Source: Chara braunii (lineage: Eukaryota > Streptophyta > Charophyceae > Charales > Characeae). From it: a stretch of DNA of 40,205 nt. A program made the translations under genes and the position numbers. Below the pieces are notes generated by a model. The model was not told the DNA's origin, ran no database searches, and saw only the letters and a program-made list of their open reading frames with translations. The stretch's first letter is position 1; each line of letters starts with the position of its first letter. This document shows positions 1 to 10,123 of the stretch, in pieces. The DNA is taken from contig BFEA01000096.1 in assembly GCA_003427395.1 (NCBI GenBank), forward strand, positions 775,921-816,125, in the 5' to 3' direction.

Positions 1-6
1 TTCTAC

Positions 7-62
7 AGACTGTTGAGGGTTCAGCCTCCTGATGAGTCGGTGAAACTCCGACGAAACAGTTT
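7..62 (+). ncRNA. Type III hammerhead ribozyme
   Basis: All parts of the self-cleaving hammerhead core are visible. Stem III pairs 7-13 with 56-62 (one G-U). The nucleotide before the cleavage site is T14, preceded by T13. Stem I pairs GAGG 15-18 with CCTC 25-28 around a 6-nt loop. The core CTGATGA is 29-35. Stem II pairs GTCGG 36-40 with CCGAC 48-52 around a 7-nt loop, and GAAA is 53-56. Cleavage is predicted between 14 and 15. H17 is U, which is allowed but less common than C or A. Hammerheads are known in plant retrozymes and Penelope-like retroelements, where they process multimeric RNA. The adjoining (TA)n tract suggests such an element, which is an inference. Confidence 0.77.
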
Positions 63-231
63 GTCACAGCCCCTCGTTTGTTGTCCTCTTCTCCCTCTCT
101 GCCTACGGTTTACCAGGCAGTTCTGTTTGTGACGATATATATATATATTGTCACATACGTCACAAACAGAACTGCCCGGTAAACCGTAGGCAGAGAGAGA
201 GAAGAGGACAACAAACGAGGGGCTGTGACAA
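62..231. repeat. Foldback of two hammerhead-repeat copies
   Basis: Positions 62-132 and 159-231 are near-perfect inverted copies of about 71 nt, separated by a (TA)n tract and a short spacer. The left arm is the sequence directly 3' of the hammerhead. The right arm lies on the minus strand and lacks a ribozyme, because homology stops at 231. The transcript would fold into a long hairpin. Confidence 0.87.
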
Positions 232-460
232 GTTTTTCTATAAGCGCTCACGCGCCTATGGGGCAAAAGGCATGAAGCGTAAAATACGCTAAAGAATCGA
301 TGGTCAACTCTTCTTTAAGCACAGCGTAAGCAAATTCCACTGTGTCAGGCACGCCACAAAGGTTACTCAGGTTGGAGAGCCGTGTGATGGGCGACCATCT
401 CGCATGGTTCGGAGAGCACTTGTTACGGCTGAATAGAACGTTTTACTACGGTCTATCAGT
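232..460 (+). other. Group II intron-like fragment, probably organelle-derived
   Basis: The segment resembles organellar group II intron core sequence. Positions 377-410 form the typical hairpin: GAGCC pairs with GGTTC, and an inner GATGG/CCATC helix is capped by a GCGA (GNRA) tetraloop, followed by GGAGAG. A GCGTAAAATACGC hairpin lies upstream near 279-291. No intron ORF or domain V/VI is identifiable, so this is a fragment. A nuclear copy of mitochondrial or plastid DNA is the simplest origin (inference from motif recognition, not from a search). It sits between two minus-strand copies of the hammerhead-associated repeat. Confidence 0.5.
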
Positions 461-470
461 TATATATATA

Positions 471-575
471 TCGTCACAAACAGAACTGCCCGGTAAAACC
501 GTAGGCAGAGAGAGAGAAGAGGACAACAAACGAGGGGCTGTGACAAACTGTTTCGTCGGAGTTTCACCGACTCAT
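471..575 (-). repeat. Third copy of hammerhead repeat, ribozyme core broken
   Basis: This is the reverse complement of about 34-134. It keeps stem II (555-559 with 567-571), the same loop and GAAA (551-554 on the complement). The CTGATGA core is replaced by TATATGA where the copy runs into the (TA)n tract, and stem I is absent. It cannot form a complete hammerhead. Confidence 0.82.
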
Positions 576-645
576 ATATATATATATATATACATATGAA
601 GATATATATATATATATATGACGATATATATATATATATATGTAT
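573..645. repeat. (TA)n microsatellite block
   Basis: Three long AT-dinucleotide runs are separated by short interruptions (TACATATGAAG and GACG). The GACGATATAT junction matches the junction of the hammerhead repeat at 131-140, so the tract looks like part of the repeat terminus or its insertion target. Confidence 0.9.
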
Positions 646-733
646 ATTTAGGGTAACCGACGTTCGGGACGGGCTGAACGTCGGACGTGAGGGACCCCTT
701 GGGGATGCATTTGGCCGTTCAAGCCGAACGCGG

Positions 734-767
<34 letters not shown>

Positions 768-1000
768 CAAACAAGTCTGAAAAACAAATTATGGGGCGAG
801 GGGAGGGCCGCGCGAAATATGCGCTAACATAGTGGCGGTGGAGGCACCCGGTCGTCGGCGGCGGCTGAGTAGGACGCAACGTCGGGGCATGTGGACGCTG
901 ATCTTTCACGAGGCGCCTACCCTGCCAGGCACCATAGCTGTGTGAGAGCTATGGCGAAGGCGCCCTGGCGTAGCCTTGCCCTTGAGTGGGTAAGGAGTGT
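646..1000. other. Non-coding flank of the LTR element
   Basis: No gene is supported. A hairpin with 9-bp arms (CCGACGTTC/GAACGTCGG) lies at 657-684. A (CA)n run followed by about 21 A residues near 734-765 resembles the tail of a non-LTR retroposon. The rest up to the LTR shows nothing recognisable. Confidence 0.5.
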
Positions 1001-3529
1001 TGTGACGGACCATTTTCTGTAATCGTGTGACTTTCTGTACGAAGCTGCTTTGGGGGAATGGGACGGGTTAGTAGGGCGAAGTACGTGGGGATGGGTCGGA
1101 TGGGCAAGTTGCATGGACGTCCTCGTTTCTTTTTCGATTTTCCTTTTTGATTTGGTCGGGCCAGTATCAAGAAAGGTCCCGCCTAGGCAGTAGGAGACTG
1201 CGCCTTAGCGAGCGTGAGAAATAACTGTTGCCATAGCTTCTTGTTCTGCTGGGGCGAAGGGGAACGGAAATTTTGGCGCGATGACCGCGCGGGAACATCG
1301 TTTTTCTTTTTCAAAAATTTCTTTCAACTCATGACGAGCCCCCGTGGGCTCCTCGGAATTGTTTTTCGAGTTTTTCGTTCTTTGGAATTTTTTTCTTCTG
1401 CGATTCAGATTTAGATAGGAATTTAGGAACTTTGAATTTTTTGTTGCGCTATGCTTCTTGCTTGCGCGCACCTGTCTGCGGCGGGAGCAGAGCTCTGACT
1501 AAGTTGCGCCCTTAGTCTTGCGTGTAACTGTATCTTTTGGTGGGCGCAGTTGTAACTATATCTCTCTCTTCTTGGGTCTCTCCCCTTTCTTCCCGCTTTC
1601 TTCCTTCAAGTTCCTGTTGGGCATGCGTTTTCCCTCGTTTTGATAGGCCGACGTGCTGCATGCCAGATTGATGCGTGGAGAGTGGCTACGACCCCCACGC
1701 CGCGGCCTGACCATGCAGAACGTAGGCACTTCCCTTCTCTCCTCCTTCCTTATGTCTTGGGAATGATCCCGGGTTTCTCGCGCAAGCACGCATGCTATAG
1801 ATTTCGAAAGCGCTACTGATTCGCTCTCTCTGGATTTGGAAGGTTAGCGCGATCAGTGAGGATCGGCTAACGAGCACGTTGGAAAGTGAGTAGAAGTGAG
1901 TCGGGTGATCCGACGAGCTGGTGCCAACTAAGCGGGGTTGACGTGCGGGCCACGACGGACTGTGGAGCACGGACGAACCTTGCGTGCATGCTTGGACTAA
2001 ATGGGGTGACGACTCGGTGTTGGTGCGAGACGACGGACTGTCCGCATAGGAGGTGACGTGGTGTGTAGAGAGAGAGAGAGAGGGAAGAGCAGACGAGTGT
2101 GGGATCGTGACCTTTCTTTTCTTTTCCTTGTATTAAATTTTAGTCTCAGGCGAAAGCCATCTTTCTTGTCTCCGATTTGGTGCAATGGTGTCGCCTGGTG
2201 TGCAACTCTATTCTCCCTTCTCCTTCCTTGTTGACGGGTGTGGGTTGAATGCCTCAGTTTTGTTGGATGCGAGTGTCAATCTTGAAAACTGTGTCTGGCC
2301 AATGGGGATGCGTGTCGTCTTTGCATGAACGAGTGAGGACTCGATGAATGAATGTAACAGTTCCACGATCTCACAAGAGACCTGATCACCAAAAAGTTGC
2401 ACCGTACTCTAAAAGGAAATTGTGAGGTTGGGGAACTAATCAGTCCTTTTGATTGCTTCGAGTGTATTGGCTGGATGATGAACCATTCGCAGCCTTATCG
2501 ATGTATGAATGGTTGGCTTGTCACGAGATTGCCTTATGATTATGCCTGAAAGTTGTCTTTCTTTTTTTGATCTAATAGTTGCATGACGAACCCTTGGGGA
2601 ACCATGGGGGCACCTGAAACGACCCATCAACGGGAAGCGAGTCTCACGCACGCACGTGTAAGCACGATCACAAAGACGAGTCTTCCACGCGCGTCCACAG
2701 GACTGGCCCCCGAGGGCCTATGATGAAGTCACCCTTTTTTTTTTCGATATGGATGTTGAGATTCCCTTTTACGTCACAGGTCGCGAGAGTCTGAGGCATC
2801 AACGGTTCTAGGAATATTGGGAACAGGAGCGTGCCTATCAAGCCGCGCGACCCCAGTCCCGCCTCCCCGAGTTCCCCTTCTACGTGGGAACAAAGCGCGT
2901 ATGTGAATGGGATATTGAAAGGGGCCTTAAATGCGATTCCTTCCCACCCTGATTTCCCCACTCGCATGCACGATACGTCATCGCCGAACTAAGAATCGCC
3001 ATCATCAAGACGAATTATCCTTCCCACCGCCTCGTTATCCCCTTTCACTATCTAACAACGGTCCTTTGGTGCGCGATCGGCCCCTACTGGCCACGGCCCC
3101 CATGCTCGGAGTGCAAGCAAGACCGTATTCACCGCGCGGTGGGATTCGTCCGCCGGTCCTGAACTGAGGCAGACCAGCGATCGCACAGTCTCCGACTGAG
3201 GCCAGCCTCGTCAGACTCCGAAGTCTGCTACGAGCGACGCCGATGGCTAACCAGCCAGCACGGCGCTCATGCGTTCCGAAGGTCCATCAGATCCGAGACC
3301 GACCACGGCGTCGATGCGTACACCAATGGTAGCCTTGTATCCCGAAGCCCCAGCTACCAATGCAACTAGGGATTACCATCTTGCTCAATTACCCTTGAAC
3401 TGGCCACAAGGAGATCTCAGTTCCGACCTAAGACTCCACTACAATTTCCTAAAATCCTTCGCACACCCCTCTTTCGCACTTCCGGGGCCCCATCCCACCC
3501 CGATTAGGAAGTCGCGCTGGGCGTGAGGT
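1001..3529 (+). repeat. 5' LTR (~2.5 kb)
   Basis: Begins TGTGACGGACCATTTTCTG and matches 12230-14732 along its length until the sequence just before the primer binding site. Relative to the 3' LTR it has an extra segment of roughly 75 bp near 2805-2882. It also carries only one copy of a 15-bp unit (CATGAACGAGTGAAG) that is triplicated downstream. No protein-coding gene is supported inside it. The divergence by eye indicates an old insertion, but identity was not computed. Confidence 0.8.
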
Positions 3530-3542
3530 TGGTATTGGAGCC
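3530..3542 (+). other. Putative primer binding site, tRNA-Met-like
   Basis: TGGTATTGGAGCC starts where the two LTRs stop matching. It differs by two bases from the classic TGGTATCAGAGCC site complementary to the 3' end of initiator tRNA-Met. Location and sequence both fit minus-strand primer binding. About 200 bp of leader with no clear coding frame follow before gag. Confidence 0.6.
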
Positions 3543-3747
3543 GACACGTGGCAAGCTCGTAGGACTGACAAGAAGGTAGCTAGCATAGAACGACGTGGCA
3601 AACAGGGGACGGCTCAGACCACAGAACGCGCTATGACGCAATCCTATAGTAACTAGGAGTAGATCAGCCGCCCGATAGGCGGTTAATATAAATGCCAATC
3701 AGCAAAACCTGAATCAGGCCAATCAGGCACCGGCTCCGCGAGCTCGG

Positions 3748-5213
3748 ATGCCCGTGGCCCCGCCCGACCTCTACCTTTTCGATCCCACGCATCATCTTGC
3801 GGGGGCATGGCTGGCCACGCTCCGCGCGCAATAGTATGACAATGACGAGGCTCGGATTAACATTCCCGCTAGATTAGGAGGACATGCGCACCACTGGTTC
3901 AGCACTTACGTTTGGGTAGATCTCCTGACTTTCGAGCAGGATTTTCTAAACCGTTTTAATTATATACATCCGGAACAGGCTCTCTTCATGATCAAGGACC
4001 GAGTCCATAAACCACTCGGATCCGTTACCGAATATCGTAACCGATTCTATAGGATGTTCGTTAAAACTGAGCGAGGGGAGCAAGTAGGGAGGGATCTATT
4101 TATTGACAGACTTCGCAGTAGGACTATGAGGGCAAAGTTGTGAAAGCAGTTCTCCCCGATCAACCATACACTGCAACAAATCATGGCAGCTGCAGAGGAG
4201 ATGGAACGGAAGTTCGCTGCTAGCTTCCTGGAAGGAGAGGAGTATCCCCAGGAGGGGACTCGTCCGAACTAGCTAGAGAGAAGGTTAAGTTAGCCGCGTT
4301 TCAAAACAAATTTGAGAATATGGGATTCGTATCTGGGCCTGTTACCTATCTAGAGCAAATTGTACCCAAGAGGTCAAATCCAGGTACGATCACAGGAATG
4401 CCTATCCTCGTTATGGGCCTTATGGCTAATCCCGCCCCTCCTCCCCTTTTCGAAAGCCCAACCAGGACAAATGGATCAAATGCGATATTGGAGTTAACCA
4501 GAATCTTAGTTGGCCTGATACAGGAGAGCAAAAAGGAGCAACGCGAGCACAACGCCAAGATGGAATCGCTAATGAGATGAATGCGACCCATTACCGTTAG
4601 GGCCGCGCCGGCGGCACTAGGAATCGCCGCCCCTCAACCCATGGGCGGAGCGGCGGCGAACCTGAACGTTTGTTACACGTGTCACTTGTCGGGCCACATA
4701 GCCCGGGACTGCCCACACCCATCTGCGCAAGCTCGAATCGGGATTGCCCCTGTGCCTGCCGCGCCTGTGGCCAACGTCCCAGGAAGGGTAGGTACGATGC
4801 TTGAAGAGATAGAAAATAGTGGAAGCGTTGTAGCCCCTTCCGAGGAAGCGACATAACATATCCCGCTTGATCAATATGTCGTCTTGGGTTATCCGGGGCT
4901 GGGAATGATCGGAACCATCCGGCCCGCGGATGAGCAGAGAGAAGTAGGGGAATGGAGACCGTCCTCGAGGGAGATGGAGTCGGGCGGTCCTACCTTCGTC
5001 ACTGGGGAGATCGATGTCTTGGACATCGTCCGAGCCCTGGATCACCGGATTCCGTTGGCCATCGGGTACTTGTTGTCCGTATCGAAACAAGCCAATGAAC
5101 GCATGTTGCAACATTGCAAGGCAAATAGGAAACGGTTTGCACTCACCAAGCTAGCAACTCAGAAAGGGAAGATCCCCGCTCTTAAGACAAGCCAAACACC
5201 CCTAGCACTTTGA
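3748..5213 (+). pseudogene. gag: gag (capsid-like region plus CCHC nucleocapsid), broken
   Basis: Gag packages element RNA in virus-like particles. The ATG at 3748 opens a frame resembling the retrotransposon gag domain (PPDLYLFDP, a HHWF segment, then an amphipathic stretch with FEQDFLNRF). It is interrupted by TAG in the early part and TGA at about 4141, and shifts to another frame near 4270-4320. A single zinc knuckle of pattern C-x2-C-x4-H-x4-C lies at 4671-4712 (CYTCHLSGHIARDC), preceded by an Ala/Pro-rich stretch. The same frame continues past a TAA at 4854 to a TGA at 5211, where it meets the protease frame. The capsid assignment rests on position and general similarity, and the knuckle is clear. 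Confidence 0.72.
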
Positions 5214-5605
5214 AGCCAATACGACTAGGAGTAATGCAAAAAGATGATCAATTTCTACGGATCAAAGTCATTCCGTGGAAATTCGCAGAACGCCATATTC
5301 GGGTTTGGGGAAATCCGTATAATGACGTCCTCGATTCGGGAGCTGCAATGCTGGCTATCTCGTTAAGGGTTGTAGAGCGAGCAGGGAGAAAGAAAGATCT
5401 AATCACATTAGCGGAAGGTGATCATCTCGTCTTAGCGGATGAAGAGAAAATTAAAGCGGTAGGGAGAATGACGAATGTCCCTTTTCGACAAGGAAAAATT
5501 CACACCTTAGGAGATCCCGTAGTATTGGATGTGAACACCTACGATATCCTTTTGGGACTGCCGGCCCTCACAGCATTGCCAGCTAACCGGGACTTCGAGA
5601 GGTGA
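5210..5605 (+). pseudogene. pro: Retropepsin-like aspartic protease
   Basis: The protease processes the gag-pol polyprotein. About 130 residues are open, with the active-site motif DSGA (Asp codon at 5333) followed by a hydrophobic strand (MLAIS). The C-terminal motif YDILLGLPAL matches the conserved second strand/helix of retropepsins. The length fits a single-domain protease that dimerises. It lies in a different frame from gag, which could be an original frameshift or decay. No usable ATG is seen, as expected for a polyprotein-internal domain. Confidence 0.82.
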
Positions 5606-6344
5606 TCGGTTATCCTACGAAATACAGGTGGGAAGTCATACGTCATCCCGATGCGATTAACTCTTTAAACCACGCTGCCTCCAAAACCCTCCCTCGAAAT
5701 CAAAGGATCCCTTCGAGTGATCACATGCGAGGAACCGATCCCCGAAAACGATCAGAAAGGAAAAGAACCCGAGCTGCCTAGCAGCTCGTTTGATAGTGAC
5801 GATGATTTGAATCCCGTAATCCATTATATGATACACCGATTGATCCGCTATCCCATTCGGTAGAAGACGACGAAAACGTTCGTCCTTACGGAAAAGAACC
5901 CACAGCGGACTCGCGCTTTAATCTTCGGGGAACCTCTCATACAAGTATCTCGGATGATCGATTCTATGGAACCCCCTCGGACCCTATACGAAGCCACCAC
6001 CCCACTTCTTTCGAGATATCGAGAGAAGAAGTCATTCTGTGACATTACGGGTCTACCTCGTTCCTTACTATCTCAAGGAAAGGAGGTGCGATTACTGCGC
6101 CTGGGGGCCGAAAGCGAAATTTTGGAACCCCCTGAGCGCAACGACCCTATGCCCTATGAGCTCGGAATCAAGATCGCCGAGAAACCCGTGTGCTGGCAGG
6201 ACATCAGCGATGGTGTGACACCGGAAGAACACGTGGCCATCCGAGAAGAAGACGTTCAGATGGTCGCCATTGTGTTCTTCTGGCAGTCAGACAACTCCTT
6301 TATTTTTGCTCCCCCTTGTGGATAATAGCAACAGAGGAAACATG
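5606..6344 (+). pseudogene. pol linker between protease and RT, broken
   Basis: This stretch lies between protease and RT on the same strand and carries scattered coding-like segments, for example an open frame at 5954-6325 rich in Glu and Pro. No domain is recognised. It most likely corresponds to the poorly conserved protease-RT spacer of the polyprotein, now with several frame breaks. Confidence 0.4.
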
Positions 6345-7158
6345 AAACACGTGTCGGTTACCCTACACGGGCAGTCGTACGAACTGCATGTACCGCAGTA
6401 CATACCCAATGAGATTCATCGATTGATTGCCGATATTTGGACCGAAAATCAAGAGGCGATTAGCGTAACAGATACGGACATCGGATTGTCTCTAGTCATT
6501 CAACATNANATTCAGNCCGGAACGCACCCGCCAATCCACTGCAAACCATACCGATATTCTCTCGCGGAACAAAAAATAGCACTACAAAGAATCAGAGAAT
6601 TTGAGGCTAACGGGTGGATTGAACCAGCGACCAGACCGTGGTCATTCCCTGTTGTTTTAGTTCCGAAAAAAACGGATCGATTCACATTTGCATTGATTAC
6701 AGGAATTGAATGAGATCACAATTTAATATGTGTATCCCCTTCCCTTGATTGATGATGTATTGGATGTGATTGGGTGTGCGAATTATTTCGATAGGTTTGA
6801 TATCCGTCACGGCTTTCACCACATTCTGGTCAAGGAAGAGGATCGGTCGAAGACGGCCTTTGTGCTATTCGAAGGCACCTAGCAGTGGGTCCGTTGTCCA
6901 ATGGGAATTTGTAATGCACCTGCCACTTTCCAGAAAGCGATGAACGTCACGTTTTATAATTTTGTCAACAACACGAAGCTGACTCAAGGTATAATCAACT
7001 TTTGCGTCATTGTCTACATAGATGACATCTTAGTCTATTCGGAATCATTCCACGAGCATGCACAACATATCGAGTGGACGCTCGGGGCGCTGCAGGATGT
7101 TGGCTTCAAGATCGCACTGGAAAAGAGTGAGTTTTTTTTTCGGAGATTTCGTTCCTAG
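6345..7158 (+). pseudogene. pol: Reverse transcriptase domain
   Basis: RT copies element RNA into DNA. Conserved blocks appear in order. The entry block contains KPYRYSLAEQK and PVVLVPKK. A frameshift near 6715 precedes the block with the first catalytic Asp (YFDRFDIRHGFHH). Next come PMGICNAPATFQKAMN and the catalytic YIDDILVYS near 7015-7041. A TAG at about 6880 interrupts the second half. Three ambiguous bases (6507, 6509, 6516) fall in the entry block. The frame is lost again in a T9 run at about 7132-7140. Catalytic residues are intact, but the reading frame is not. Confidence 0.9.
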
Positions 7159-7924
7159 GGTACGTGGTGACCCGGGGTGGGTTGAAACCGGATTCGAGGA
7201 AGGTTGCGGCCGTTCGAGAGGCCCCCACACCAACAATGTTGACACAAGTCCGGACCTTTTTGGGACTGGCCTCGTACTATCGTCGATTCATCAAAGGATT
7301 TGCAGCCATCGCACGACCCCTAACGAATCTTTTACGAAAGGACCAGCCACTGAATTGGGACGCGGAGTACGAACGGGCCTTTGTTACTCTAAAGGAGGCT
7401 TTGGCCAAGACGCCTATTATGATCCGGCCTAACCTGGAGAAAAAGTTCGTACTCATTACCGACTGGCAGCCTGAAACAGTCTCCACTATTTTGGCGCAAA
7501 AGGGGAACGACGGTCGAGAACACGTCATTGAGTACGTTTCGCGAACGGTACCGGACGAGAGAAGGAACGATTCGGCACCTCAGGGAATGTGCTACGCAGT
7601 TATTTGGGGGATTCAGCACTTCCATCCGTATCTGTACGGACATAAGTTCCTCCTTGTCACGAACCATGAGCCCCTGCTGGCCCTCAAGAGACTTATAACT
7701 ACACGGGTATGATCGGACGTTGGGTTGTACGATTGCAGGAGTATGATTTCGACATCGTCCACAGGAAGACTGAGAAGCACGGTAACGCCGACGGATTGAC
7801 GTGTCTGCACCGGCCGAACAAGGTGACCAAGGGTAAGGAGATTACACTGTGGAAGGAGACGAAACCAACCAGCGAGCCCTTGTACGGACAGGTGGCCATC
7901 CTCCCTCAAAGTTCCACGAAGTAA
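7159..7924 (+). pseudogene. pol: RT connection and RNase H domain
   Basis: RNase H degrades the RNA strand during reverse transcription. The segment starts with the RT thumb/connection signature (FLGLASYYRRFIKGFA), then the RNase H core. The usual TDAS motif around the first catalytic Asp reads TDWQ, keeping Asp but losing the small residues. Downstream motifs HPYLYGHKFLLVTNHEPL and, after a frameshift near 7705, NADGL close the domain. The T9 run just upstream explains the frame change from RT. The fold was probably complete before decay. Confidence 0.86.
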
Positions 7925-8003
7925 TCGGCGGACACAATGACGATGGGGCACGGAGGTAATTCTGAAGGATGCCTCTCTCCCCTCTCGTCTTCGTCCTTTT
8001 TCT

Positions 8004-8190
8004 CTCTACCTGATAAATTTTGTTATTTTTGTGAAGCGATCTCGTGTATCTATTCGGTCCCTATGCGTCCTAGTGGGGAAGGGATATGTCGAGCGGGTAG
8101 ATTGTCAACAGTGCGTCTTCAGAACCCATGTCTCCTATATTCAATTTAGGAATGTCCAGAAGGCCTGGTTATGTCCTCTGTGTCGAACGG
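8004..8190 (+). other. PHD-like zinc cluster in pol
   Basis: Between RNase H and integrase there are CYFC at 8021 in one frame, then CQQC at 8103 and WLCPLC near 8166-8184 in another, with a His (THVSY) between them. The spacing resembles a C4HC3 PHD finger in which one Cys has become Tyr, with a frameshift between the first and second ligand pairs. PHD fingers commonly read histone tails. A chromatin-reading module would be unusual here. A chance Cys cluster in a degraded spacer is the alternative. Confidence 0.35.
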
Positions 8191-8462
8191 ACAAAATTCC
8201 GACCGAAGCTCGTTTCCTCGAAGCCACGTCAGAAGGATTGGAAAAGACCCGTAGGTTTAGAAGGGCTGAAGTATGGACCAATGTTGTTTTAATAGCCACA
8301 GTGGTATGGAACTCCCTCCGAGATTTCACTAGGGAGGATCAAAGGAGGGCTAATGAGAGGGCACGGGATTATCGATGGAATGAGGGGCGATTGGAGAAAC
8401 GGATGACAGACGGTGGTGGGATCTGGATGTCCGTACCGCACCCGTTCATGAGGTATGACTAG

Positions 8463-9658
8463 GTTAAGTTGGCACACGAGGAAACTGCGGCCCATTTCGC
8501 CGTCCAAATCACTGAGGTGGCGATTGATAAAAATGAGTGGTATTGGTCCAACATTCGCGACGATGTTAAGTTCATCGTCCGAAATTGTCAGGTCTGCGCC
8601 GCTGACAAGGCGCCAATTCAGTCGCCTAGGTTGATAGTGCCTACCATAGTCGAACGCCCATTCCAGAGGGTTAGTATGGATACCACCGATATTGTCGTAC
8701 CCCCTGGACCGAATAGCTATGAATACTCAATTATGTTGGTATTCGTGGATCACTTTTCGAAATGGATCGAGGCGTATCCGTGCAAGACGCGACAGGCGGT
8801 CGAAATTGCGCGATACTTCAACCATTTTCTCGGGATGCACCAAGACACAGAAGAGATCCTAACGGACAATGGGGCAAAATTTAGAGGGGAACACTTGAGG
8901 AATCTAGTCTTACACGGTGTCTCTATCCGCAATATTGCTCCCCACATGTCACAATCTAACGGACTGGTGGAAAACGCCAATCGAGTGATTAAGACTGCTT
9001 TGCGACGCAATATCGCGGCGAACGACACGAGGCCTTGGCCCCACATCGTGGACCATACCCTGGCTATCCATCGGGGGACACCCCACGAATCCACAGCCTG
9101 ACCCCTTTTCAACTACGGACTAATAGCCTACCCTGCTCAGCTCTACCGAGCCTAAATGATGAAACAACCCTTTCGCGACGGACCACTAGGGCGACGATTA
9201 AGGATAAGGCCCAACGTCACCTAGAACTGATGAAAAAGGTCCTCCCACGATTAGCCCGAAAAAGACAGCGAATGACGGAAATGGCCCATGGAAGACGGGT
9301 CAGGAGCTACGAGGCCCGAATTGGGAACGCTGGGCCTCGGCCCCAATATAAATTAGGGGACATTGTGCACGTGAGGAAATGTGCTCGACAGGGCAAGCTA
9401 GCGCCACGATTCTTCGGGCGATTTCGCGTGGTCGAGCTTGGTTTAAGCGGGGTGAACACGGTGCGACTTGTGCCGGAGGTGTCGGGAAGTCGATAGGCTC
9501 GTCCGATCATTCGGCACGTGTCCTACCTTCGTTCTCTCCCCTCTTCCCCTTCTCCTCCACCATCCACATCGCCCCTCAGTCAAGAGGAAGACGATGATGA
9601 TCTTGAATCCTCCTTTCCTTCTCAACCATCGTCTTCAACTCCGCCTCCATCGCCATGA
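8463..9658 (+). pseudogene. int: Integrase (HHCC zinc finger, DDE core, C-terminal domain)
   Basis: Integrase inserts element DNA. An N-terminal His-His-Cys-Cys finger is visible (AHEETAAHF, then NCQVC). The DDE core carries Asp in SMDTTDI, Asp in LTDNGAKF and Glu in LVENANR, with 34 residues between the second Asp and Glu. The frame shifts near 9100. The C-terminal part contains YKLGDIVHVRK and LAPRFFGRFRVVELG, the GPY/F-type domain. After a TAG at 9494 the same frame continues through RHVSYLRSLP into a Pro/Ser and Asp/Glu-rich tail ending at TGA 9656-9658. The final TGA overlaps the ATG of the next ORF. No chromodomain is seen. Confidence 0.9.
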
Positions 9659-10123
9659 GTTTTTCGACGGAGCAGGTGATCAACGAGCGTCTGATTACCC
9701 CGAGGGGTTGTATGGCGACAATCCGGCAGGTGCAGCGACCTCGGTTGAGTCCCGATCTTCTTCGATTCGCGGCCTTCTTCAACACAACAGCCATCCACGC
9801 AGCAGCACAGTTCCGCTTCGTACACAGGGGCGACGCGTGTACTGGCCGAGATTTTGGCTTTCCAACGCCTGTCCTCGCCCGGTATTAGCCGCATATCCGT
9901 CATGGTCACCTTCACGGGTGATATCACGGCGGAGATTCATACGGACATCTATCGGCAGTTGCGGGATTGGGCCGAGGAGATCACGGCTACGTGAGTCGAG
10001 TTACTGGCTCGGCCGGGGGAAAGGATTGTGACCTCGAACGACATAGATCTTCGACTCCGCATCTCCAGCAGCACGTCGGAGATCCTTCTCCTGGAGCTCC
10101 TTCCCTTTGAGCAGCCCCAATGA
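9655..10123 (+). pseudogene. Extra 3' ORF-A of the retroelement, unknown function
   Basis: ATG 9655-9657 overlaps the pol stop TGA 9656-9658 as ATGA. About 60 codons run in one frame (start MSFSTEQV). A frameshift near 9835 moves into the frame containing RVLAEILAFQRLSS and ITAEIHTDIYRQLRDWAEE. One internal TGA (near 9991) is followed by continued coding-like sequence to TGA 10121-10123. The reconstructed length would be about 155 residues. I recognise no domain, signal peptide or membrane segment, so there is no reason to call it an envelope protein. Its position between integrase and the 3' LTR suggests an accessory ORF. Confidence 0.45.

Noticed and set aside
460-909. Minus-strand open frame of 149 codons
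   Set aside because: It consists of translated (TA)n, (CA)n and poly-A tracts with no domain.
2668-2967. Open frames within the LTRs (for example 1686-1970, 2668-2967 and 14177-14563) as host genes
   Set aside because: They lie inside the LTRs, are not conserved as frames between the two copies, and have no domains.
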